From assembly GCA_029882725.1 (NCBI GenBank), contig JAOUKG010000255.1, positions 1 to 5,277 on the forward strand: a stretch of DNA of 5,277 bases, given 5' to 3'. The notes under the pieces were generated by a model. It saw only the letters and a program-made list of their open reading frames with translations. It made no database searches and was not told the origin of the DNA. Numbering within the stretch: position 1 is the first letter of the stretch; every line of letters begins with the position of its first letter. Shown here one piece after another: positions 1 to 5,277 of this stretch. Made by a program: the position numbers and the translations under genes. The stretch comes from Cyclobacteriaceae bacterium. Its GTDB lineage: Bacteria > Bacteroidota > Bacteroidia > Cytophagales > Cyclobacteriaceae.

Positions 1-1
1 C

Positions 2-847
2 AGAGAAAGAAGCCGTGACCCGCATTCAATACTAAATGAAGCAAAAGAACTTTTTGAAAAAGGATACAAAGAAGTGACCTTATTGGGGCAGAATGTGGAT
101 TCCTACCTGTGGTCTCCTCACGAGAATAATAAAGCCCGTATTAATAAAAACGAGCAGGACACAATAAATTTTGCAAAATTACTTGAAATGGTTGCTCAGG
201 TTAACCCTTTATTGAGAGTCAGGTTTTCAACTTCACACCCTAAAGACATTACCGATGAAGTTTTATATACCATTGCTCGTTATGAAAATATCTGCAAGTA
301 CATTCATTTGCCGGCTCAAAGTGGAAATTCCAGAGTTTTGAAATTAATGAATCGAACTTATGACCGGGATTGGTATATCAATAGAATAGAAGCTATTAGA
401 AGTATAATCGGTGATGATTGTGGTATAAGTTCAGATATGATTTCAGGTTTTTGTACTGAAACAGAAGAAGAGCATAGGGAAACCCTTTCACTTATGGATA
501 TCGCTCAATACGACTTTTCATATATGTTCTATTATTCGGAAAGGCCCGGAACTCTCGCAGCTAAGAAAATGAAAGACGATATCCCAATGGAAACCAAGAA
601 AAGGCGTCTCAATGAAATTATTGAAAAGCAAAGAAAACTTTCTCACGAAAGAAATTTAATGGATGTGGGGAAGGTTTTTAAAGTTTTAGTTGAAGGAATA
701 TCAAAAAAATCCAATGAGCATCTTCAAAGTAGAAATAGTGCAAATAAAGTAGTAGTATTCCCTAAGGGAAATCATAAAATTGGTGATTATGTACAAGTGA
801 GGATAATAAATTGTACAACAGGAACACTAATAGGAAAAGTGGAATAA
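2..847 (+). CDS. miaB: MiaB, tRNA-2-methylthio-N6-dimethylallyladenosine synthase (3' part, N-terminus cut)
   Basis: Radical-SAM methylthiotransferase that adds the 2-methylthio group to i6A37 of tRNAs reading UNN codons, in the cytoplasm. The reading frame is open from the window edge, so the gene starts upstream; 281 residues of an expected 440-480 are present. The first visible residues, RERSRDP, are those that follow the CxxxCxxC iron-sulfur motif in this family, so the N-terminal UPF0004 domain and the radical-SAM cysteines lie outside the window. Visible family motifs include TLLGQNVDSY, FSTSHP, HLPAQSGNSRVLKLMNR, SDMISGF and YSERPGT. The last ~60 residues (fragment residues about 222-281, ending GTLIGKVE) fit the TRAM RNA-binding domain. 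The stop lies 3 bp before the sigma-54 activator gene, indicating cotranscription. RimO is the main alternative, but the HLPAQSG and YSERPGT forms and the TRAM end favour MiaB. Confidence 0.95.
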   Translation, partial: RERSRDPHSILNEAKELFEKGYKEVTLLGQNVDSYLWSPHENNKARINKNEQDTINFAKLLEMVAQVNPLLRVRFSTSHPKDITDEVLYTIARYENICKYIHLPAQSGNSRVLKLMNRTYDRDWYINRIEAIRSIIGDDCGISSDMISGFCTETEEEHRETLSLMDIAQYDFSYMFYYSERPGTLAAKKMKDDIPMETKKRRLNEIIEKQRKLSHERNLMDVGKVFKVLVEGISKKSNEHLQSRNSANKVVVFPKGNHKIGDYVQVRIINCTTGTLIGKVE

Positions 848-850
848 ACT

Positions 851-2128
851 ATGGAAAAAAATTCAGAAATCACTTCTGTAAAACAAAGGTTTGGCATCAT
901 AGGAAATTCACCTTTATTGAATCATGCTATAAAAGTGGCTTTACAAGTAGCTCAAACCGATATGACGGTACTTATTACAGGGGAAAGTGGAAGTGGTAAA
1001 GAGTCATTCTCAAAAATCATACACAATTTAAGCCCAAGAAAGCACGGTCAATTTATTGCTGTAAACTGTGGTGCCATTCCTGAGGGAACCATAGACTCAG
1101 AACTTTTTGGACATGAAAAAGGATCCTTTACAGGAGCTCATGATGCTCGAAGAGGATATTTTGAAGTCACTAATGGGGGTACCATTTTTCTCGATGAAAT
1201 TGGGGAAATGCCTCTAAGTACACAAGCCCGACTACTTCGTGTTCTTGAAAATGGTGAATTTTTAAGAGTTGGAAGTAGTAAAGTGCAAAAAACAGACGTG
1301 AGGGTAGTAGCTGCTACCAATGTGAACCTGATGAGAAAGGTTGAAACCAGTAAATTCAGGGAAGATTTGTACTATAGATTAAATACAGTACCCATTTTTG
1401 TACCTCCCTTACGCGAAAGGGGTATGGATATAGATTTACTCTTCCGGAAATTTGCCTCTGATTTTGCTGAAAAGTACAGAGTTAAACCTATTACACTAAA
1501 CGAAGAAGCCAAAGCCATACTTCTTAAGTACCGATTCCCGGGTAATATCAGGCAACTCAAAAACCTGGTTGACCAAATATCCGTTTTGTCATCAGAAAAT
1601 AAAATAATTACGGCCGAAGATTTAGAGCATTATTTGCCCGTTGAAAGAGGTAATCTTCCCATGTTGTACCGAAAGGACCAGGAAAGCACAGACGGTTTTT
1701 CAGAACGGGACCTATTGTATAAAGTTCTTTTTGATATGAAAAAAGATATGTCTGAGTTGAAGAAATTGGTATTAAATATGCTGAAAGAAACTCATGAACC
1801 AGAAGAATTGTTAAAAGATCATAAAGAATTATTTAATGACATGGACAAACACAGTCATGCCAGTCATTTACTACTTGATGCAAAAAAAGAAGATACAGTT
1901 CCTGAAATACTGATATCTTCTCCTTCTGAAAAAGAGGAAGAGGTTGAGGACATTATCCATGAAGCTGCTGAAGACGACCTTTCATTGGATAAAAAAGAAA
2001 AAGAATTGATTGTAAAGGCATTAAGGAAAAACAATAATAAACGCAAATATGCCGCTCAAGATTTAGGTATATCTGAAAGAACATTATATAGGAAAATTAA
2101 GCATTATGACCTCGAAGATAACTATTAA
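851..2128 (+). CDS. Sigma-54-dependent transcriptional activator (AAA+ plus Fis-type HTH), no sensor domain
   Basis: Bacterial enhancer-binding protein of 425 residues that would use ATP hydrolysis to open promoters held by sigma-54 RNA polymerase. The AAA+ domain begins almost at the N-terminus: Walker A GESGSGKE at 44-51, the sigma-54 contact loop as GSFTGA at 91-96 (canonical GAFTGA with the common A-to-S change), Walker B GGTIFLDEIGEMP at 109-121, VRVVAATN at 150-157, arginine-finger region FREDLYYRLN at 169-178, and sensor-II-like FPGNIRQLKNLV at 229-240. Residues 381-421 form a Fis-type helix-turn-helix (AAQDLGISERTLYRKIK). Between them lies a long charged linker (about 265-380) with a helical, possibly coiled-coil stretch at 285-311 and an acidic stretch at 357-380. 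There is no receiver, GAF or PAS domain, so the layout resembles PspF and control must come from a partner protein, the linker or expression level. The ATG sits 3 bp after miaB and the 3' end overlaps lptE by 23 bp. Confidence 0.95.
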   Translation: MEKNSEITSVKQRFGIIGNSPLLNHAIKVALQVAQTDMTVLITGESGSGKESFSKIIHNLSPRKHGQFIAVNCGAIPEGTIDSELFGHEKGSFTGAHDARRGYFEVTNGGTIFLDEIGEMPLSTQARLLRVLENGEFLRVGSSKVQKTDVRVVAATNVNLMRKVETSKFREDLYYRLNTVPIFVPPLRERGMDIDLLFRKFASDFAEKYRVKPITLNEEAKAILLKYRFPGNIRQLKNLVDQISVLSSENKIITAEDLEHYLPVERGNLPMLYRKDQESTDGFSERDLLYKVLFDMKKDMSELKKLVLNMLKETHEPEELLKDHKELFNDMDKHSHASHLLLDAKKEDTVPEILISSPSEKEEEVEDIIHEAAEDDLSLDKKEKELIVKALRKNNNKRKYAAQDLGISERTLYRKIKHYDLEDNY

Positions 2129-2627
2129 ATTGTTGTTTGTTTTCTGCATTCTGTTTTCGGGGTGTACGGTGAATTATTCCTTTACAGGAGTAAATATTGA
2201 TGCAGAGACTATAACTATAAGTAATTTTTTCAATGACGCTGACAACGGGCCGCCGGACCTTGCCCAAGTGTTTACCGACAATTTACGTGACTATTACCAG
2301 AGAAATACAAGTTTGCAATTCGTTGACAGCAATGGAGACCTATTACTCGAGGGGTCTATTGTTAGTTATAGGCTTACCCCTGCCGCTGCAACTGCTGGAA
2401 ATACCCGGGATGCATTTCCGACATCAGATCAAACCCGGCTAACCATTGTCGTCTCAGCTAGTTTTACTAATGTCAATAACGATGAATTTGATTTCAGTAA
2501 GAATTTCCAGGCTTTCCAGGATTTCGACTCCAATTTAACTGTTGCCGACGTAGAAGAAGATCTAATAAAAGAGATTTATGATCAAATCATTCTCAATATA
2601 TTCAACGAGTCGGTTGCCAATTGGTAA
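2106..2627 (+). CDS. lptE: LptE-family LPS-assembly lipoprotein
   Basis: Outer-membrane lipoprotein of 173 residues that would plug and support the LptD channel delivering LPS to the cell surface. The N-terminus is a lipoprotein signal: K4/K8, hydrophobic stretch 9-17, lipobox FSGC with the lipidated cysteine at 20 (Phe at -3 is less usual than Leu). The mature part carries features of the Bacteroidota LptE family: NYSFTG just after the cysteine, a TITISNFFN strand, LQFVDSNGDLLLEGSI, SYRLTP, the strands LTIVVSASFTN, FQAFQDFDS, and the typical ending IFNESVANW. The length is normal for the family. The ATG at 2106 lies inside the last codons of the upstream activator (23-bp overlap), which suggests translational coupling; it is the start that leaves a correctly sized signal peptide. 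The family assignment is from sequence pattern; similarity to proteobacterial LptE is weak, as is usual in this phylum. Confidence 0.9.
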   Translation: MTSKITIKLLFVFCILFSGCTVNYSFTGVNIDAETITISNFFNDADNGPPDLAQVFTDNLRDYYQRNTSLQFVDSNGDLLLEGSIVSYRLTPAAATAGNTRDAFPTSDQTRLTIVVSASFTNVNNDEFDFSKNFQAFQDFDSNLTVADVEEDLIKEIYDQIILNIFNESVANW

Positions 2628-2665
2628 ATTTTATTTAATTTTAATGTGCATTTAGTCAAAATAGT

Positions 2666-3688
2666 TTGAACAAGAAGAAATTTATTCATTTAGTCCATAA
2701 CGCTGAGAAGGCTAATGACGAAGATTTGAAGCTGCTTGATAAGCTTCAGGCAGATTACCCGTATAGCCAGATAATACATGCCTTAGCCGCTAAATCTCAT
2801 ATAATTAACAACTCTTCAGAGGCGCAAAAAAAACTTGGTCATGCTGCAATTTATTCTACAGATAGATCCATATTAAAAAAATACATCCAAAAAACCGGGA
2901 TCCTTCAACCTGTAACTGAAGAAGCACCCACTACACCAAAGCCCACAACTCCTGTTGAAAGCAAAGTAACAGTTCAGAAACAGGTAACAAAGGTAATTTC
3001 CATTGAATCTATTCAGACTTCTGTTTCTTCTGAACATGATCGAGAAATGGAAATTTTGAGAAAGGAAATAATCGAAAATGCTTTTGAGTTACAAAGGAAC
3101 ATTAAACAATTTCATGACCAAGACGAAATTGAACAAAATGAAAGAGAGTCAACATTAGACGTACCCGTAGATAAGATTCAAGAGCCTGAGGCTTTAAACA
3201 ATATAAAAAATAATGTAAATCCAGATGCTCCTGCTCAGCAAAAGGAAAGTGATAAAAATGAATTATTAACTGAGAAATCAATAACTGAGGAAAAGAATAA
3301 TTTAGAAGAAAATCAAGACTTTAATAGTTCATCCAATGAAAACTTACCTGAAAAAGATGTAGAAATAATTTCAGAAATTGAAAAGAAAGAAGAAAAACAA
3401 CTTGGCCCTAAGCAGGAAGAACAGAATGAGGTTATTAAAAATTTTATTACCCTAAATCCAAAAATAAAACCTCCTAAAGAAGACCTGAAAGATATAGATG
3501 CCGAAACTCAGGATTTAGCAAGAGAAAGTGTTAGTTTTAAAGATGATCTCATTTCTGAGAATTTAGCTGTTATCATGGCTCAACAAGGAAAAAAAACTAA
3601 AGCTATAGAGATTTACAAGAAATTAATTTGGAAATATCCCCAAAAAAAGACTTACTTTGCAGCCCAAATAAAGAATTTAGAAAACTAG
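2666..3688 (+). CDS. Uncharacterised acidic protein with C-terminal TPR-like motif, TTG start
   Basis: A 340-residue protein without a name known to me; it resembles proteins I recall as Bacteroidota hypotheticals. The N-terminal part (about 1-80) is helical and holds DYPYSQIIHALAAKSH at 30-45 and HAAIYSTDRSILKKYI at 59-74, the pattern of a small conserved module. Residues 81-110 are rich in Pro/Thr/Val and 150-285 form a highly charged Glu/Lys/Asn-rich low-complexity region, probably disordered. The end (about 296-340) matches one TPR unit: L300, A301, G308, A313, Y317, L320 and P325, then YFAAQIKNLE. There is no signal peptide or membrane segment, so it is probably cytoplasmic. An in-frame TAA at 2642-2644 and the absence of any ATG before codon 128 make TTG at 2666 the likely start, 38 bp after lptE; secG follows 4 bp after the stop. 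A scaffold or partner-binding role is possible but unproven. Confidence 0.85.
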   Translation: MNKKKFIHLVHNAEKANDEDLKLLDKLQADYPYSQIIHALAAKSHIINNSSEAQKKLGHAAIYSTDRSILKKYIQKTGILQPVTEEAPTTPKPTTPVESKVTVQKQVTKVISIESIQTSVSSEHDREMEILRKEIIENAFELQRNIKQFHDQDEIEQNERESTLDVPVDKIQEPEALNNIKNNVNPDAPAQQKESDKNELLTEKSITEEKNNLEENQDFNSSSNENLPEKDVEIISEIEKKEEKQLGPKQEEQNEVIKNFITLNPKIKPPKEDLKDIDAETQDLARESVSFKDDLISENLAVIMAQQGKKTKAIEIYKKLIWKYPQKKTYFAAQIKNLEN

Positions 3689-3692
3689 TAAT

Positions 3693-4055
3693 ATGAGTAT
3701 CTTCATTGTAAGCCTTATAATCTTTGCCTCCGTACTTTTAATCTTAGTTATCCTTGCACAAAACAGTAAAGGAGGAGGGTTATCCAGCCAATTTGGTGGA
3801 TCTTCGACAAGTAGTATGATTGGTGTAAAAAAGACCTCCGACCTACTTGAAAAACTAACCTGGGGTTTAGCTATTTCCATAATGGCTCTTTCCATGATTA
3901 GTAATATGAAGATTTCGGATTCAAATCCTAATGATTTTTCAGACAGGGTTGAAGATGCAGCTCCAAGTTTAGATATTCCAAATATCAATAACTTACCTGA
4001 AGGAACTGAAGAAATCCTTCAACCACTCGACACTGACCCAGACAGTTCTAATTAA
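3693..4055 (+). CDS. secG: SecG, preprotein translocase subunit
   Basis: Small inner-membrane subunit of the SecYEG translocon, which assists SecA-driven export across the cytoplasmic membrane. The 120-residue protein shows the two expected transmembrane helices (about 3-22 and 54-71) separated by the diagnostic loop VILAQNSKGGGLSSQFGG at 19-36, followed by a short Ser/Thr stretch; the second helix begins after LLEKLTW. After helix 2 there is a hydrophilic tail of roughly 48 residues (73-120), rich in Asp, Glu, Pro and Ser, which is longer than in the compact proteobacterial SecG and is typically poorly conserved. The ATG lies 4 bp after the preceding stop, so it is the last gene of the apparent operon; the next gene converges from the other strand 33 bp away. 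Confidence 0.95.
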   Translation: MSIFIVSLIIFASVLLILVILAQNSKGGGLSSQFGGSSTSSMIGVKKTSDLLEKLTWGLAISIMALSMISNMKISDSNPNDFSDRVEDAAPSLDIPNINNLPEGTEEILQPLDTDPDSSN

Positions 4056-4088
4056 TTTTATTAGATTAAGTAGATCAATACAATAGGA

Positions 4089-4853
4089 TTAATCTTCTAT
4101 ACATTCTGCAATTAATTTGCCAGCTAAAGGTATGAGGGTTAATTCTATTGGAAAAACCATCTTGGTACTCATTACAAAAGTGGCAGGGTTAGGCAATTCT
4201 TTGAATTTTTTTATAATGTTTCTTTTTACTGATGTCAGTGATTCCCCAATCATTCTTGATGTTTTATGAAGAAAACTTAGTCGTACATGTGCTTTCCCAA
4301 AATTATCGCTATTTAAAACCCTACCCGAAAACCGATAAATATAAATTTCGGCAGGTTTATGATTTTGAAGAAAAAGATAACCCTCCTTTTTATATAAAGG
4401 AAGAAGGCCCACTGGTTCAACCAAACAATTATCTATCACGAAATTTTCAATATCCTTACCTTCTTGTATTACTGAATCGAGTTTAGGAACTGAAAATTCC
4501 AATGTCCTGATCACTTCTTCCAATTCTTTACTGAGTTGAAAAGAAGAGTCATAAAGTAACTTCCTGTTTTCATTATCAATACCTCTTAACTGCCCCTTCC
4601 AGTTATTATTCAAAGTATTTGATCTATCCAATACAGAATACATGTCATCAAAATGAAACTTCACATCATTGAGAATAGGGTATACTTCACTTTTAAGATA
4701 TGCATTTTTCACCATTTGAATATATGCCAATAATCTGTATTGATTGTATTCAAAATCTACAGGTTGAGAAGAGTACCAACCAGCAGTAAGGGTTTTAAAA
4801 TCATTCATCCAGTTATTTTTTAAATCAAATACAATTTCAAACATTAATGACAT
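4089..4853 (-). CDS. Conserved-looking protein of unknown function
   Basis: I cannot assign a function to this 254-residue protein. It has no signal peptide, no clear membrane segment and no catalytic motif I recognise, so it is probably cytoplasmic. The first two thirds look largely helical and are rich in aromatic and charged residues (GWYSSQPVDFEYNQYRLLAY at 25-44). A distinctive segment VEPVGLLPLYKKEGYLFL at 145-162 is followed by strand-like stretches (EIYIYRFSGRVL, AHVRLSFL) and a Pro-rich, hydrophobic end (FPIELTLIPLAGKLIAE). The start is uncertain: ATG codons occur at 4853, 4844 and 4808, and the third (MNDFKTLTAGW) gives a 239-residue protein that may be the true one. Frame integrity over 765 bp in AT-rich DNA argues it is real. 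It converges on secG and diverges from groES, so it is probably a single-gene unit whose promoter lies in the groES upstream region. Confidence 0.8.
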   Translation of the reverse strand: MSLMFEIVFDLKNNWMNDFKTLTAGWYSSQPVDFEYNQYRLLAYIQMVKNAYLKSEVYPILNDVKFHFDDMYSVLDRSNTLNNNWKGQLRGIDNENRKLLYDSSFQLSKELEEVIRTLEFSVPKLDSVIQEGKDIENFVIDNCLVEPVGLLPLYKKEGYLFLQNHKPAEIYIYRFSGRVLNSDNFGKAHVRLSFLHKTSRMIGESLTSVKRNIIKKFKELPNPATFVMSTKMVFPIELTLIPLAGKLIAECIED

Positions 4854-4869
4854 AGAATATACGAAAATC

Positions 4870-4883
4870 TGTCAAGTAATTGA
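4870..4883. promoter_or_regulatory. Candidate upstream activator site 1 for groES promoter
   Basis: TGTCA followed by TTGA, with the inverted arms TCAA (4872-4875) and TTGA (4880-4883) around a 4-bp spacer. Its centre (4877.5) is about 127 bp upstream of the predicted sigma-54 start point and exactly 30 bp, about three helical turns, from the centre of a related repeat at 4900-4915. Position and pairing fit an enhancer site for a dimeric activator, but the arms are short and AT-rich, so this could be chance. Confidence 0.3.
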
Positions 4884-4899
4884 AGAAATCGGAAAATTT

Positions 4900-4915
4900 G
4901 TCAGTATAAATTGAC
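4900..4915. promoter_or_regulatory. Candidate upstream activator site 2 for groES promoter
   Basis: Inverted repeat GTCA (4900-4903) and TGAC (4912-4915) with an 8-bp AT-rich spacer. It shares the pattern TGTCA...TTGA with the element at 4870-4883. A second, offset pair AATTT (4895-4899) and AAATT (4908-4912) overlaps it. The centre is about 97 bp upstream of the predicted groES start point, within the usual range for enhancers of sigma-54 promoters. Without comparison to related genomes this is only a candidate. Confidence 0.35.
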
Positions 4916-4918
4916 CTG

Positions 4919-4962
4919 TATTTAAGAAAATAAGCTTCAAAAATGCAAATCTGTCTTAAATA
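4919..4962. repeat. 8-bp inverted repeat upstream of groES promoter
   Basis: TATTTAAG at 4919-4926 is the exact reverse complement of CTTAAATA at 4955-4962, separated by 28 bp. It lies between the candidate activator sites and the -24 element. It could be a protein-binding repeat or an AT-rich bendable stretch; all-A/T content in six of eight positions makes chance a real possibility. Confidence 0.35.
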
Positions 4963-4978
4963 TCCCTGTAAAAAGGAT

Positions 4979-4994
4979 TGGCACATTAAATGCA
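4979..4994 (+). promoter_or_regulatory. Sigma-54 (-24/-12) promoter of groES
   Basis: The sequence TGGCACATTAAATGCA matches the sigma-54 consensus TGGCAC-N5-TTGCW at all defined positions but one (A instead of the first T of TTGC). The invariant GG (4980-4981) and GC (4992-4993) are at the required spacing. This places the transcription start near 5005, giving a leader of about 42 nt before the groES ATG at 5047. It points in the groES direction and lies in an intergenic region. No CIRCE inverted repeat (TTAGCACTC-type) is present upstream of groES. The window itself encodes a sigma-54 activator, which makes use of such a promoter plausible. Confidence 0.75.
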
Positions 4995-5011
4995 AAGGGA
5001 GATGGTGATGT

Positions 5012-5036
5012 ATTAAATTATGAACAATTAAATTAT
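5012..5036 (+). repeat. Direct repeat in the groES leader
   Basis: ATTAAATTAT occurs at 5012-5021 and again at 5027-5036, a 15-bp period. It falls within the predicted 5' untranslated leader, which has no Shine-Dalgarno sequence near the ATG. A/T-rich unstructured leaders are common in Bacteroidota; the repeat may simply reflect that. Confidence 0.45.
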
Positions 5037-5046
5037 AAATACTAAA

Positions 5047-5277
5047 ATGTCTAAAATCAATATTACACCACTTGCAGACCGTGTTCTTGTAGAATCTGCG
5101 GCTGCCGAAGAGAAGACAGCTTCAGGTATAATTATCCCTGACACTGCAAAAGAAAAACCTCAAAAGGGAAAAGTAATAGCTGTAGGAAGCGGAAAAAAAG
5201 ATGAGCCTTTGACTGTAAAGCCAGGCGATACCGTTTTATATGGTAAATATGCAGGAACAGAAATTACGTTTGAGGGT
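5047..5277 (+). CDS. groES: GroES co-chaperonin (5' part, cut by window end)
   Basis: 10-kDa co-chaperonin that caps the GroEL ring so client proteins fold in the closed chamber. Starting at ATG 5047 the frame is open to the window end; 77 codons are present of an expected 90-97, and no stop is seen. The N-terminus (SKINITPLADRVLVE) is the standard GroES opening. The mobile loop that contacts GroEL is visible at about 18-33, with the hydrophobic tripeptide as III at 28-30 and the following PDTAKEKPQKGKVIAVG. VKPGDTVLYGKYAGTEI at 58-74 matches the conserved second half of the fold. groEL would be expected just downstream. Regulation appears to involve the sigma-54-type promoter at 4979-4994 rather than HrcA/CIRCE. 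No Shine-Dalgarno sequence precedes the ATG, as is usual in Bacteroidota. Confidence 0.97.
   Translation, partial: MSKINITPLADRVLVESAAAEEKTASGIIIPDTAKEKPQKGKVIAVGSGKKDEPLTVKPGDTVLYGKYAGTEITFEG

Noticed and set aside
891..910. TTGGCATCATAGG near the activator start as a -24/-12 promoter
   Set aside because: The GC doublet at the required -12 position is missing and the site lies inside the coding region.
2233..2442. 69-residue frame inside lptE
   Set aside because: Alternative-frame shadow of lptE, which has a recognisable signal peptide and family motifs.
3677..3988. 103-residue open frame on the minus strand over secG
   Set aside because: Antisense shadow of secG, whose two-helix structure and loop motif are clear.
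4063..4095. AGATTAA (4063-4069) and TTAATCT (4089-4095) as a terminator hairpin between the convergent genes
   Set aside because: Only seven mostly A/T pairs with a 19-nt loop, no GC-rich stem and no following U-run; too weak to call an intrinsic terminator.
4232..4486. 84-residue plus-strand open frame inside the minus-strand gene
   Set aside because: Composition gives no recognisable protein and it is antisense to a much longer intact frame.
5002..5016. Tiny frame ATG GTG ATG TAT TAA preceded by AAAGGGAG, as a leader peptide
   Set aside because: It overlaps the predicted transcript start near 5005, so its first codon and Shine-Dalgarno-like sequence would not be in the sigma-54 transcript; four codons are not convincing.
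4854..5046. CIRCE/HrcA operator or a Bacteroidota housekeeping promoter (TTTG / TAnnTTTG) for groES
   Set aside because: No TTAGCACTC-N9-GAGTGCTAA-like repeat and no TAnnTTTG at suitable position was found on either strand; a weak housekeeping promoter cannot be excluded.

Overview
The window looks like a chromosomal segment of a Bacteroidota bacterium, most likely of the Cytophagales type. This rests on AT-rich DNA, genes without Shine-Dalgarno sequences in front of their starts, and a Bacteroidota-type gene set: a miaB fragment, a sigma-54 activator, a Bacteroidota-type LptE lipoprotein, a TPR-like protein, secG and groES. No mobile element, CRISPR array, tRNA or rRNA is visible, and the genes are densely packed housekeeping and envelope genes. 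The assignment comes from reading protein motifs, not from a database search.

Positions 2-4055 (plus strand) hold five tightly packed genes that are probably one operon. They are the 3' part of miaB (tRNA methylthiotransferase), a sigma-54-dependent activator with no N-terminal sensor domain, lptE (LPS-assembly lipoprotein), an uncharacterised acidic protein with a C-terminal TPR-like motif, and secG (SecYEG translocon subunit). Gaps are 3, 38 and 4 bp, and the activator and lptE overlap by 23 bp. Three products (the activator aside) relate to RNA modification, outer-membrane LPS assembly and protein export.

Positions 4089-4853 (minus strand) encode a 254-residue protein of unknown function that converges on secG. 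Positions 4854-5046 are a divergent intergenic region. Positions 5047-5277 are the start of groES, cut by the window end after 77 codons; groEL would be expected beyond it.

The most interesting signal is in the groES upstream region. Positions 4979-4994 match the -24/-12 sigma-54 promoter with the GG and GC doublets at exactly the right spacing, and the predicted transcript start lies about 42 bp before the groES ATG. No CIRCE (HrcA) element is visible. Two related inverted repeats 30 bp apart lie about 97 and 127 bp upstream of the predicted start, where enhancer sites for a sigma-54 activator normally sit. Since a sigma-54 activator is encoded about 3 kb away in the LptE/SecG operon, a plausible inference is a local circuit in which this activator drives the GroES/GroEL chaperonin, perhaps coupled to envelope or secretion status. 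The promoter match is directly visible; the link to this particular activator is inference.
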